The notes beneath the pieces were generated by a model. That model was not told the DNA's origin. It ran no database searches and was given only the letters and a program-made list of their open reading frames with translations. 54,802 bases of DNA from an uncultured Verrucomicrobiota bacterium (lineage in GTDB: Bacteria > Verrucomicrobiota > Verrucomicrobiia > Opitutales > Opitutaceae): positions 1 to 54,802 of the forward strand of contig CAJXQX010000019.1 in assembly GCA_913058185.1 (NCBI GenBank). The letters are read 5' to 3'. Below are positions 35,582 through 44,124 of the stretch, one piece after another. How positions within the stretch are numbered: the first letter of the stretch is position 1; every line of letters starts with the position of its first letter. The position numbers and the translations under genes are program-made.

Positions 35582-36010
35582 TCAGTCGTTTTGCGGGGCG
35601 CGGCCGTGGAAATTGACCTCGATGTGCTTCACATCGAAGTCGTCGGGCAGGAGGTCGCGGAGTTGGTCGATCACTTCGGTCGGCATCTCGATATCGAGCG
35701 TGCGACCAGCTTCGTCGTGGAAATGAGCGTGGGGAGCGAGATTTGCGCAGTATTGGGTGGGCGCGCGCTCGAAGTTTACCGCTCGAACTAATTTATTCTG
35801 CACCAGCACATCGAGGCAGTTGTAAACTGTTGCCAAGGAGATGGTAGGCGCGGTTTCCCGCACGCGGGCAAACACTTCATCCGCCGTGGGATGAGTTCGT
35901 TTGTTTAGAAGGCTCTGGTAAACGGTTTCCCGCTGAGAAGTGGGACGAACCCCGTGCTCGGAGAGCACTTTGGCTAAGGATTCGGGTTTTAAGATGTCGG
36001 ATGCGGCCAT
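35582..36010 (-). CDS. Fur/PerR-family transcriptional regulator heading the suf operon
   Basis: 142 residues. The winged-helix DNA-binding part is canonical: RPTSQRETVYQSLL, HPTADEVFARVRE and recognition helix TISLATVYNCLDVL (56-69). The regulatory metal region HAHFHDEAG (94-102) keeps the histidines but lacks the CxxC pairs that hold structural zinc in most Fur proteins; only Cys65 and Cys88 occur. It is the first gene of the suf run, and two palindromic Fur-type boxes lie just upstream, so it probably represses suf and itself when iron is replete or, as PerR does, in the absence of peroxide. Iron versus peroxide sensing cannot be decided by sequence alone. Confidence 0.9.
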   Translation of the reverse strand: MAASDILKPESLAKVLSEHGVRPTSQRETVYQSLLNKRTHPTADEVFARVRETAPTISLATVYNCLDVLVQNKLVRAVNFERAPTQYCANLAPHAHFHDEAGRTLDIEMPTEVIDQLRDLLPDDFDVKHIEVNFHGRAPQND

Positions 36011-36033
36011 GTTGAGAAGAGGTCTCAGAACAG

Positions 36034-36052
36034 AATTGGAATAATTCCAATT
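36034..36052. promoter_or_regulatory. Fur/PerR-type operator box 1
   Basis: A perfect 9-1-9 palindrome AATTGGAATAATTCCAATT, containing the 7-1-7 core TTGGAAT-A-ATTCCAA. It begins 24 bases upstream of the regulator start. The 7-1-7 architecture matches Fur-family boxes (PerR: TTATAAT-N-ATTATAA). Confidence 0.75.
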
Positions 36053-36064
36053 CGCAATACGGAA

Positions 36065-36079
36065 TTAGAATTATTCTAA
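36065..36079. promoter_or_regulatory. Fur/PerR-type operator box 2
   Basis: A perfect 7-1-7 palindrome TTAGAATTATTCTAA, with its centre 29 bases from that of box 1. Only two positions per half-site differ from the PerR consensus TTATAAT or Fur box TGATAAT. Two boxes suggest cooperative binding across the suf promoter; the divergent sulfatase gene starts 184 bases away. Confidence 0.75.
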
Positions 36080-36262
36080 AGAATTTTTGAGGGAGTGCTT
36101 TCTCTCATGCGGGAAGTCTCGGTGGGGCGTATTTGGGCTCCTAATCCGTTAGACATGGAAACCGTTAGTTTGGAATGGGTTTTGCCTTGGAACGGTGCCG
36201 GCATTTATGTAATTCTGATCTTCGGCCCCCGAGGCGGCCGTTGCGCGAATACCCCTACAATT

Positions 36263-37825
36263 ATGCATGGAATGAAATGTTTTATCGGTTGGCTGGCTCT
36301 GGTGTTACTTCCCGGAGTGTCAGCGGCTGATTCCGGCCAGCGGCCCAATATTGTCATCATTGTGGCCGACGACATGGGGTATTCAGATCTCGGCTGTTAC
36401 GGCAGTGAGATCGCGACGCCCCACCTAGATCGGCTGGCGGCCAAAGGTATTCGCTACTCCCAGATGTATAACACGTCGAAATGCACGACGACACGCTCAT
36501 CGTTACTCACGGGGCGCTACGTGACCCGAACTTCGTGGAATGCCAACTATGATGCGGGGCCCAATTTCGGTGAGATCGCCCATGCCGGGGGATACCGCAC
36601 GTTGTGGAGTGGGAAGAATCACAGCGATATCCGGCCCCCCGAGCGCGGGTTCGATCGTTTCTATGGTTTCCAAGGCGGAGCCTGTAATTTTTGGAACCCC
36701 GGTCCGAGTATGGCTGATGGTAGTTCGTTTCCGCACATCAAGGCCTACGAGTGGATGGTCGACGATCAGTGGTTAGAGACCTACATCCCGGAAGATCCAG
36801 ACTACTACATGACGGATGCGATTACTGACAACGCGCTGTCCTGGCTGGACGAATACGCCGGCGAAGAAAAACCGTTTCTACTCTACTTGGCTTACAACGC
36901 TCCGCACTGGCCGTTGCATGCCCGGGACGAGGACATCGCCAAATACCGCGGCCGTTATGACGGTGGATATCAGGCGATTCGTCAGGAGCGTTATGATCGC
37001 ATGGTTTCGATGGGGATCATCGATCCGAAAACGGCTCCGTTGCACCCGCAGGAGATTACCGACTGGAACAGTTTGCCCGCATCTGAACAACGGCTGGAGG
37101 CCGAGCGCATGGAAATTCACGCCGCGATGGTCGATAGCATGGATCAAAATATCGGGAGGATCTTGGCCGATCTGGAGGCCAAAGACGAATTGGATAACAC
37201 GCTGGTTCTTTTCTTCGTCGATAATGGCGCCAGTGAAGAACGCGACACCCGCTCCAAAGCGAATTACGAATCTCAGCCCGGCGACAAGATGGGCGGTGTA
37301 TTTTCCTACGAATGCATCGGCATGCAATGGGCGTTGGTGCTGAACGCGCCCTTTGCGCGGCACAAAAAAACCAGTCACGAAGGCGGCGTATGCTCACCGA
37401 TGATCGCGCACTGGCCCGCGGGGATATCGACCACCAATGCTTGGTATGATGAGTCCGTGCACCTCGTCGATGTCATGAGCACGGTGATGCAGCTCACCGG
37501 GCAGGACTATCCCGCTACGTATGCCGACCGACCCAGCAAACCCGTCGAGGGTGTGAGTATCGTGAATTCGTTTTCCGCTGAACCGCTGCCGAAGCGTGAG
37601 ACTGTCATGGGGTTCGACTTCGGCATGGGGAAGGGACTGCGCGACGGAAAGTGGAAGCTGGTGAAATACAAAAACGAGCCCTGGGAGCTCTACGACATGT
37701 CGGTGGACCGCACCGAGACTCGTGATCTCGCATCGACTCTTCCTGATCGCGTGACCGCCATGGTCACAGCCCACGAGCAGTGGGAAAAAGACTGTGCCGC
37801 TGGGCTGGCGATCGTGCAGAAGTGA
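36263..37825 (+). CDS. Sulfatase (arylsulfatase family S1)
   Basis: About 520 residues from ATG 36263 (ATG 36272 also possible). A signal peptide, FIGWLALVLLPGVSA, precedes the core. Metal ligands and fold: NIVIIVADDMGYSDLG (Asp36-Asp37), active-site NTSKCTTTRSSLLTGRY with Cys74 as the residue to become formylglycine, and the later APHWPLHA, FFVDNGASEER and HKKTSHEGGVCSPMI motifs. The Cys-x-Thr-x-Arg form keeps the essential Arg78 but has Thr where the consensus favours Pro or Ala. It hydrolyses sulfate esters in the periplasm or outside. It is divergent from the suf regulator and converges on a mutarotase-like gene. Confidence 0.93.
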   Translation: MHGMKCFIGWLALVLLPGVSAADSGQRPNIVIIVADDMGYSDLGCYGSEIATPHLDRLAAKGIRYSQMYNTSKCTTTRSSLLTGRYVTRTSWNANYDAGPNFGEIAHAGGYRTLWSGKNHSDIRPPERGFDRFYGFQGGACNFWNPGPSMADGSSFPHIKAYEWMVDDQWLETYIPEDPDYYMTDAITDNALSWLDEYAGEEKPFLLYLAYNAPHWPLHARDEDIAKYRGRYDGGYQAIRQERYDRMVSMGIIDPKTAPLHPQEITDWNSLPASEQRLEAERMEIHAAMVDSMDQNIGRILADLEAKDELDNTLVLFFVDNGASEERDTRSKANYESQPGDKMGGVFSYECIGMQWALVLNAPFARHKKTSHEGGVCSPMIAHWPAGISTTNAWYDESVHLVDVMSTVMQLTGQDYPATYADRPSKPVEGVSIVNSFSAEPLPKRETVMGFDFGMGKGLRDGKWKLVKYKNEPWELYDMSVDRTETRDLASTLPDRVTAMVTAHEQWEKDCAAGLAIVQK

Positions 37826-37838
37826 GGGAAAGCCTCGT

Positions 37839-39005
37839 TTAAGCGTCCGCGAGGAAGACGTGCTCCACTTCGTGTCGCACTTTTTCGCCGCTGTGGGCGA
37901 TGAAGGTCACTCCGCTTTTACCGAATTGCACCGATTTCACGCCGTCAAAATTTGGCGGGATCGGGACGATACCCATGATGTAATTCACCACGGTGGGCTT
38001 GCGCGGGTTGAGACGCACATGGGTGGCGAGTCCGCGTTTGGCGCGCTCGTTGGGCTTGGCCGATTCGGCGAGGCCGTGGTGGAAATTGGCGGTGACGTCT
38101 TCGATGCCGATTATACGTCGATGCCGTCCGTTCCATGGTGCGTAGTGACGGCCTCCATTGGACATCCAGAGCACGGTGGATTTGATGACACTCACATCGC
38201 GTAAGCTGAACCAAAGGTAACCCTGTGCAGGGAAACTGATCGTGCTCCAGGCCGGTTGGGGGCGCGGACGGGCGGTGACCATCACGAGGTCTTCGAATCC
38301 GTCGCGGGCAGGGTAACGGGTGACGTCAGTGGGTTCGCCAGAAGTCAGGGGGACTTCGCTCAGGTTTTTGAATTTCGCTCCCTGTTTGAGAGTGGAGTAA
38401 CCGCCGATGGTGGGATCCTCGAATTGATCCGGAAATACCTGCCCGGCGGAGTAGGGGCTCAAACCAATGATGCCGGGTGCGCCGTCGGGGCATTTGATCA
38501 TGGCGTGGTGACCGAGGCACATGGGTCCCGTCATATCCGTCAACGTGTGCTTGAGGTAGATGTTGGTTTCACCATCGCGGAGCTCGATTTGCTTATGCGC
38601 GGTGCCTTCGCGAACGGTTTGCTGCTGGGTCGCCTCAAAGCGGACGGCGCCGGATTCAGGTTTCGAGACCTGCGGTTGCTTCCACTTATAACTCGCCGAC
38701 TCTCCGTGGGGCGGATGTTGTTCGCCGCGCCACTTCGTGCCGTTGCCGCCGAAGGGGGCACAGAAGAAATCACCGCGCAGCGTCTTAAGGAGATCGGGAG
38801 TGTCGGCAGCCAGCTCCTCCTCCGCCCAAGGGGCGATGGAGAAAGGTTGGATGGGGCCTTTGGGAGTCTGGAACGTAACGGGAGCGAGATGGCCGCCCAT
38901 TTCGGCAACGTGGGCTTCGACTGTGTTACTCGCGAACCGCCAAGAGGGCGCACCTAGGATGGTGGTTCGTTTGGGTTTGGTCGGAGACTTCGTTGATTTG
39001 GCCAT
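37839..39005 (-). CDS. Aldose-epimerase-like (galactose mutarotase superfamily) hypothetical protein
   Basis: 388 residues with a basic N-terminus and no signal peptide. The segment EAHVAEMGGHLAPVTFQTP resembles the MGGHL/GA-x-L start of mutarotase-like beta-sandwich proteins, and the all-beta composition fits (IYLKHTLTDMTGPMCLGHHAMIK is split over two strands). His in LGHHAM and the EVEHVFL end may be ligands. I cannot assign substrate or confirm enzyme activity. It ends 13 bases from the converging sulfatase and follows the PVC dehydrogenase gene by 12 bases, so it is probably part of the sugar operon. Confidence 0.55.
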   Translation of the reverse strand: MAKSTKSPTKPKRTTILGAPSWRFASNTVEAHVAEMGGHLAPVTFQTPKGPIQPFSIAPWAEEELAADTPDLLKTLRGDFFCAPFGGNGTKWRGEQHPPHGESASYKWKQPQVSKPESGAVRFEATQQQTVREGTAHKQIELRDGETNIYLKHTLTDMTGPMCLGHHAMIKCPDGAPGIIGLSPYSAGQVFPDQFEDPTIGGYSTLKQGAKFKNLSEVPLTSGEPTDVTRYPARDGFEDLVMVTARPRPQPAWSTISFPAQGYLWFSLRDVSVIKSTVLWMSNGGRHYAPWNGRHRRIIGIEDVTANFHHGLAESAKPNERAKRGLATHVRLNPRKPTVVNYIMGIVPIPPNFDGVKSVQFGKSGVTFIAHSGEKVRHEVEHVFLADA

Positions 39006-39017
39006 GTTGAAACGAAA

Positions 39018-41690
39018 CTACTTCTTCTGTTCGAACATCGGGTCTTGTTCGTTGCCGCCCGAAATGATGTAGGCGACGAGGTCGCGGAGTTCGTTGCCGT
39101 TAAGACTGTTGATCAGTCCGGGCGGCATCAGGGATTGATCATGCTTAGTGCGCGAAACGATGTCATCGTGATCCAGCCGACGCGTTTGTTCCGGTGCGAA
39201 GGGATTTACCATCACCGTGTAATAACCTTCTTCTTCACCGACGATTTGGCCGATCATGATGTTGCCGTTTTCCGTCTCAAAACGCTCGGCTTCGTAGATG
39301 TCACTGACGACCTTGGAGGGTTCGATGATGTTTTCGAGTAGGTCACGGATCGTGTAACGACTGCCCGCTCCCGTGAGGTCGGGGCCGATGCCGCCGCCGT
39401 CGTAGTTGAAGCGATGACAAACGATACAGGCGGTCGCAGCGAACATGTCTTTCCCGCGACGGAACTTTTGATTTTTGAGAGGCCGCTTGAACGAATTCAT
39501 CGCCTCGTCGACCGTGTAGATCATGCCGGGGCCTTTGGGGTTTTGGGCACCAGTTACGAATGAGTGCACCGGTTTCTTGGAGAGGTCGGCTAAAATGACC
39601 TGTTCATCTTTATCCGTCACGAGATCCAGAGCGTCCTTGCGGATATTGTTCATGAATCCCGGGAAACTCGCGCCGCCTTGCCACGCGTGTGTGGTGGCGA
39701 ACCACTCGAAGTAGTCCTGATGTGATGCGGGCGTCCAACCTACCGTCGCGTTACGGAGCGTGTAGGCGTAGGCAATTTGCTGGCGATCGGGGCGACTGGC
39801 GGTGGCCTTCTTTACCGCGGCCGCGTAGCGATCGTTACGCGCAATCAAGGCCGCGCCGCCCAACTCTTCGGCCGCTTGTCCGGTAGGCTCTGCGACTTTC
39901 AACAGCGGCACGACTTTCGCCACGATGGTGGGTGAATCGAGGTAGACCAATAGTTCGGCCAGCAGGCGATTAACGTTGGTGTCGGGGTGAGGGAAGAGAT
40001 CATCAAGCTCGGCGAGTGCGAGATTCCGGTCCGAGGGCGTGGGCGGTCCCATCCGGGTGAAGGCGAGTTGCCAAGCGCGAAGTATCGCGTGTTTTCGATC
40101 CATCGGTTGGCCCGCCAGATCGATTCGGCTGAGTGACTTGAGGATCTCGGATTGATGGCGGTCAGCGCCGACTCGGGCGAGAGCGATGAGGGCTTCGACG
40201 GCAGTGCCATCGTCTTTCTCGGCTAGAGCGCGTTCGGCCCAGTTCGATGGGTTTTGGCGTTCAATGGCAGTGCGTGCGGCCCAACGCACGAAACGATCTT
40301 GGCTGCCGAGATGGGACCACACCTGGTCGATGGCATCGGGCGTGGTGCCGGGGGCGTGAAATTTTTCTAGACGGTGTCGGAGCTGAGCCACTCGAGTTGG
40401 GCGGACTCGAGAAGCAGGGGCGGTTTTTTCTTCACCGGCATAAGTGACGCGATAGAGGGCGGATTGGGTGCGGCGCCCTCCGACTAGGAAATACATCGCA
40501 CCGTCGTGAGGGTTAATCGTGAGATCCGTAAGCGGTAGCGGTTTACCGGCAATGAACTCCTCTTTCTCACCCGTGAAGGTTGCTCCGTCGGCACTCGGAT
40601 GAATTGCGTAAAGGGTCCCATAGGTCCAATCGGCTGCGAACAAAGCGCGTTGGTATTTGGTCGGGAACTTTGCGCCGGTGCCGAAGATTGTTCCGGTGGG
40701 GGAAGCGGGTCCGATGTTAACCACGGCGGGCAAACTGTCGGCGTAGTAGTCGGGCCAACGTCCGGCGCCACTGCGCCAGCCGTAGTCACCGGCGTCGACG
40801 ATGTGATTGATGCGGGTGGGCATATACCACGGCATGCCGATGTCCCACTCCATATCGGAATCGAAAGTGAACAACTCGCCGTTGGCATCGAAGGCGATGT
40901 CGAATTGGTTACGGAAGCCTTGAGCGAACATTTCCATGGTTTCGCCGTCTGGGTCCATCCGCGCGACCCAACCACCAGGGGCGAAACGACCGCGGGCATG
41001 GCCCCGAGCATCCCACATTCGAGGCAGGAGATGGTCTTCCCCGTAGCTCACGGGACGCGAGAGCTCCAGTCCCGGTGCTGGGTCGGTGAAGTTACCAGCG
41101 GCTATATAGATAGACTCACCCTTCGGTCCCAGCACGAGCGAGTGCGGGGCGTGTTCACCCCGGCCGTTGAGCGAACGGAGGTGGGTGTATTCGTCGAATT
41201 GGTCGTCTCCATCGGTGTCGCGCAGACGCCAGATGCCTTGTTTGAGTTGGTTCTCAGTCACCATCAGGTAGAGGCTGTCAAAGGCGTAGAGCACACCGTG
41301 GGCACCTGTGATGCCGTCCCGTTCTTCATCGCTGCGTTCGTGGTCGCTCAGGGGTGAATCAGGTAGCGTGATGTCGAGTTGTTCCACCGTGGGTTCCGCA
41401 GTGGAGCCGAGGGCCGGCAAAGTGATCCGATAAAGCCCACCGTATTGGTCGGTAGTGATCAGACGACCTTTGTCGTCGTAGGTGATCCCGACCCAAGAGC
41501 CCTGTTCTTCCTTGGGCACGGTGTAGAGGAGATCTACCTGGAATCCGTCGGCGACCTCGAGATCGCCGGGGTCTGTGGCCATCGGAAGATCCTGGCCCGA
41601 CGAGAAGGGGGCGGTGAACAATACCCCGAGGGCGAAACCCAGCCCGGTTAACTTGGAAAAGAGTGTAGAACGAGAAAACGTTGAGGACAT
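39018..41690 (-). CDS. PVC-type dehydrogenase with C-terminal heme c domain
   Basis: 890 residues. Signal peptide near residues 10-32, then a six-bladed propeller of the Piru_Ver N-terminal (TIGR02604) type, with VQLGEVADGFQVDLLYT-like and VGITYDDKGRLITTDQYGG motifs. A helical linker follows, then a single heme c site: CIVCH at 755-759, downstream GIGPDLTGAGSRYT, ENIIEPSKVVSDIYE and SLMPPG with Met855 as the likely axial ligand. These proteins are characteristic of Planctomycetes and Verrucomicrobia and are taken to be periplasmic quinoprotein-like sugar or alcohol dehydrogenases. Here it probably transfers electrons from oxidised sugars. Gene neighbours are the mutarotase-like gene and DUF1080. 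Confidence 0.92.
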   Translation of the reverse strand: MSSTFSRSTLFSKLTGLGFALGVLFTAPFSSGQDLPMATDPGDLEVADGFQVDLLYTVPKEEQGSWVGITYDDKGRLITTDQYGGLYRITLPALGSTAEPTVEQLDITLPDSPLSDHERSDEERDGITGAHGVLYAFDSLYLMVTENQLKQGIWRLRDTDGDDQFDEYTHLRSLNGRGEHAPHSLVLGPKGESIYIAAGNFTDPAPGLELSRPVSYGEDHLLPRMWDARGHARGRFAPGGWVARMDPDGETMEMFAQGFRNQFDIAFDANGELFTFDSDMEWDIGMPWYMPTRINHIVDAGDYGWRSGAGRWPDYYADSLPAVVNIGPASPTGTIFGTGAKFPTKYQRALFAADWTYGTLYAIHPSADGATFTGEKEEFIAGKPLPLTDLTINPHDGAMYFLVGGRRTQSALYRVTYAGEEKTAPASRVRPTRVAQLRHRLEKFHAPGTTPDAIDQVWSHLGSQDRFVRWAARTAIERQNPSNWAERALAEKDDGTAVEALIALARVGADRHQSEILKSLSRIDLAGQPMDRKHAILRAWQLAFTRMGPPTPSDRNLALAELDDLFPHPDTNVNRLLAELLVYLDSPTIVAKVVPLLKVAEPTGQAAEELGGAALIARNDRYAAAVKKATASRPDRQQIAYAYTLRNATVGWTPASHQDYFEWFATTHAWQGGASFPGFMNNIRKDALDLVTDKDEQVILADLSKKPVHSFVTGAQNPKGPGMIYTVDEAMNSFKRPLKNQKFRRGKDMFAATACIVCHRFNYDGGGIGPDLTGAGSRYTIRDLLENIIEPSKVVSDIYEAERFETENGNIMIGQIVGEEEGYYTVMVNPFAPEQTRRLDHDDIVSRTKHDQSLMPPGLINSLNGNELRDLVAYIISGGNEQDPMFEQKK

Positions 41691-41708
41691 GTTGGAAAGA
41701 GGGAGGAC

Positions 41709-42416
41709 TCAGTTCAGCTGCTTTAGCGTGACGTTGCGGAACTGAACCGTCATGGGCGGCCCGCGATGAAGTTGGAGTGCGAGGACTCCGCTGGCAGAGG
41801 CGTGGTCGGGATCGGTGTCGAGTCCTTCGGCGGTCAGGACACCGTTCACATAGTGGCGAACGTGGTTTGCCTTGGCGACGATACGGATCTCGTTCCATTC
41901 ACCCTGACGGATAGCGGCCTTATGCTCTTCAGCGGTGATGCCTTCGCCCAATGATGTGAGTTGAGGCTTCTTGGTGGTGTGGCCGGGATTGATTTGGGCT
42001 CGGATACCGGGGCGAATGATGATGCCGCGGCCGCGCTCTTCGTAGAGCATGCCGGTGTAGCGGTTGGTGTAGTCCATGTCGGCTTGGTATCCTCCGACGA
42101 TCCACTGATCCGCGTCATGGATTTTGCTGCGATACTGGACGCCGGAGTTGGCAGTTTCACCGGTGAGTTTGAACTCGGCTTTAAATTCGAAGTCCGCGAC
42201 TTCACGGTCCAAAATGAGGAACGTGTTCAATTCGATCGGCGCCTCGGCGTTGGTCTGTCCGGTGATGGTGCCGTCAACGACCGACCAGAGAGAAGGGTTG
42301 CCGGACCAACCGGTGAGGTCTTTGCCGTTAAAGATCGAATGGGACGAATGATGGTCCGCAGAGGCGAAAGACGCGGAAATTAAAATCGGGAGAATGAGGC
42401 GGACGAGGGGTTTCAT
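41709..42416 (-). CDS. DUF1080 (3-keto-disaccharide hydrolase-like) protein
   Basis: 235 residues from ATG 42416, which gives a signal peptide (MKPLVRLILPILISASFASA). The DUF1080 concanavalin-like core is clear: FNGKDLTGWSGNPSLWSVVDG, ANSGVQYRSK, YQADMDYTNRYTGMLYEERG and GEWNEIRIVAKANHVRHYVNG. Family members with known activity hydrolyse or eliminate 3-keto-glycosides, and a Gfo/Idh oxidoreductase, which could form the 3-keto sugar, lies 3.7 kb upstream in the same block. It is secreted, so it would act on extracytoplasmic substrate. It starts 18 bases before the PVC dehydrogenase gene in the direction of transcription. Confidence 0.9.
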   Translation of the reverse strand: MKPLVRLILPILISASFASADHHSSHSIFNGKDLTGWSGNPSLWSVVDGTITGQTNAEAPIELNTFLILDREVADFEFKAEFKLTGETANSGVQYRSKIHDADQWIVGGYQADMDYTNRYTGMLYEERGRGIIIRPGIRAQINPGHTTKKPQLTSLGEGITAEEHKAAIRQGEWNEIRIVAKANHVRHYVNGVLTAEGLDTDPDHASASGVLALQLHRGPPMTVQFRNVTLKQLN

Positions 42417-42504
42417 GGGTAACGGGAATGTTGGGCCGAAACGTCCGGTCATGATGATCGAACAATTGCGGAATTACAGGTAGATATGGCGCTCGGTTGG
42501 GGCA

Positions 42505-42561
42505 CCTCAATAAAGTGAAGTGAGGCCAAACACGCCTAACGTGGTTGGGTGATTATTGAGG
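42505..42561. other. Nested palindrome at the sulfatase 3' end
   Basis: Outer 9-bp arms CCTCAATAA (42505-42513) / TTATTGAGG (42553-42561) are perfect, and an inner hairpin CCAAACACG / CGTGGTTGG (one mismatch) sits inside. The right outer arm covers the stop codon of the sulfatase. There is no following T-run on the minus strand, so it may be an mRNA-stabilising or processing hairpin instead of a terminator. Confidence 0.5.
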
Positions 42562-43983
42562 AGAAGGGATTTCGAAATTAATGAGGAGTTGGGGAGGGCC
42601 GCTGAGGGATTTGTCGTCGGCGACTTCGATCATGCGTTGCTCGATTTTGAAGCGGAGCACGCGTAGTTGGCTGGCGTGCTTGGGATCGGCGGCGAGGTTG
42701 TTTTCTTCGAAAGGATCGTGGTCGAGGTGGTAAAGCTCTTCGGCCGGGTTGCTGTGGTAGTCGCGGAGGAAAGCGGCGGCGGCGGGATCGGTCTCGGCGG
42801 CTGCAAGGTAGGAATCCCAGTGGTGGCCGGCGTGACTCCAAAACCGGTCCGTCATGGGATCCTCTTTGGCCCAAACATCGGTGTGGGTGGTGAAGGCAAA
42901 TTCTGGATGTAGATTGAGAATGTATTTCCAGGGGCCGACTCGGACCGAACGGATGGGATAGACATTTTTCTCATTGTCGCCTTTGTGCGTCGCAAAAATC
43001 TCGTCGCGATGACGATCCGTGTGACCGAACAAGACTTCAGCGATGGACTGGCCATCGATGCCCTCCGGATTGGAACCACCGGCGAGGTCGATGAGCGTGG
43101 GCACGAGGTCGATCCAACTGACCATCGCGTCGGAGGTTGTATCCGGTTTAATCTTACCGGGCCATGCCGCGATGAGTGAGGTGCGGATGCCAGCTTCGTA
43201 GAGGGACCATTTGCCGAAGGGCCACGGCATGCCGTGATCGGAGGTGTAAACGGTGAGGGTATTGGCGGGATCGAGGTGTTTGGTGATGAGTTCTCGGGTC
43301 TGGCCGAGGCGTCGATCGATGGCTTCTGCGCCTTCGATGTATCGCGTCATTTCCACGCGGGTCTCCGGGGTGTCGTAGATGCGGGCCGGGAGCACCACGT
43401 CGTCGGGGGAGATGCGGGCATCTTCCTTGGCGGGCCAAGCGGTGTGGGTGTCGGTCCAGCCGATGAAGAGTGCCAGGGGTGGGGCGTTTTCTGGCCGGTT
43501 TTCTAGGAACTCCTCGACCTGGTCGAGAGACATGGTCTGCTGCAAACCTCCGCCGCCAAGCATGATAACCTCTTCGGGCACGTAGGCCCCGTAGTGATGG
43601 CGTCCGGAGTGTCCGACCTTGCCGTGAAATACGACTTGGTAGCCCTGTTCGAGCAGTCGGGGGATAAGCGGCTCGATGCCCGGGTTTAGGATCCGTTCGT
43701 GATTGCCCACGATGCCATTGCGATAGGGCATCATGCCGGTGAATAGAGCCGCTCGACTGGGGGCGCAAGCGGGTGAGGCGACGTAGGCGTTGTCGAAACG
43801 GATGCCGTCTTCTGCGAGCTTTTGCAGGTTGGGTGTCTGGATCTCATCGGCCCCGTAAGGGGAAGAATGATACACGCCGTGGTCATCCGCGATGGTGATC
43901 ACAAAATTGGGTTTCGATGCGGCGTGCAGTCCGATGGAAATCGATAGCGCCAGCAGAAGCGAAGGGATGGGTCGGAGGATCAT
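42553..43983 (-). CDS. Sulfatase (heparan N-sulfatase-like)
   Basis: 476 residues from ATG 43983; the frame continues upstream but that part is a palindromic repeat and not coding. Signal peptide: ILRPIPSLLLALSISIGLHA. Core motifs: FVITIADDHGVYHSSPYGAD (Asp33-Asp34), active-site SPACAPSRAALFTG with Cys73 and Arg77 in the canonical C-x-P-S-R form, WTDTHTAWP, and YTSDHGMPWPFGKWSLYEAG. The general layout resembles N-sulfoglucosamine sulfohydrolase-type enzymes. It would be periplasmic or secreted and requires formylglycine conversion. It lies 141 bases after the ketose 3-epimerase gene, separated by a REP-like element. Confidence 0.93.
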   Translation of the reverse strand: MILRPIPSLLLALSISIGLHAASKPNFVITIADDHGVYHSSPYGADEIQTPNLQKLAEDGIRFDNAYVASPACAPSRAALFTGMMPYRNGIVGNHERILNPGIEPLIPRLLEQGYQVVFHGKVGHSGRHHYGAYVPEEVIMLGGGGLQQTMSLDQVEEFLENRPENAPPLALFIGWTDTHTAWPAKEDARISPDDVVLPARIYDTPETRVEMTRYIEGAEAIDRRLGQTRELITKHLDPANTLTVYTSDHGMPWPFGKWSLYEAGIRTSLIAAWPGKIKPDTTSDAMVSWIDLVPTLIDLAGGSNPEGIDGQSIAEVLFGHTDRHRDEIFATHKGDNEKNVYPIRSVRVGPWKYILNLHPEFAFTTHTDVWAKEDPMTDRFWSHAGHHWDSYLAAAETDPAAAAFLRDYHSNPAEELYHLDHDPFEENNLAADPKHASQLRVLRFKIEQRMIEVADDKSLSGPPQLLINFEIPSPQ

Positions 43984-44050
43984 AAGGGGCTGGCGGTAGA
44001 GAGAGACGGAGAGGAGTTCGGTAGATTTTATATACCGAAAACCATCCGCC

Positions 44051-44109
44051 GATGTCGGGCGTTCCGCCTTCGCCGAGGCTTCGGCGGACAGGAAAGCCCG
44101 ACCCACATC
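44051..44109. repeat. Palindromic REP-like element between sulfatase and epimerase genes
   Basis: Outer arms GATGTCGGGC (44051-44060) and GCCCGACCCACATC (44096-44109) pair with a three-base bulge. An inner hairpin has TCCGCC (44063-44068) / GGCGGA (44083-44088). The element is intergenic and GC-rich. Translated in one frame it gives an artificial N-terminal extension of the sulfatase, rejected here. Confidence 0.55.
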
Positions 44110-44124
44110 GGAGAGGGCCGAGGG

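Noticed and set aside
34868-35791. Plus-strand frame of 307 codons
   Set aside because: Antisense to sufC and the Fur-like gene, both strongly supported.
43984-44106. N-terminal extension of the sulfatase reading frame
   Set aside because: This stretch is the palindromic element at 44051-44109 and lacks homology; the signal peptide begins at the ATG at 43983.
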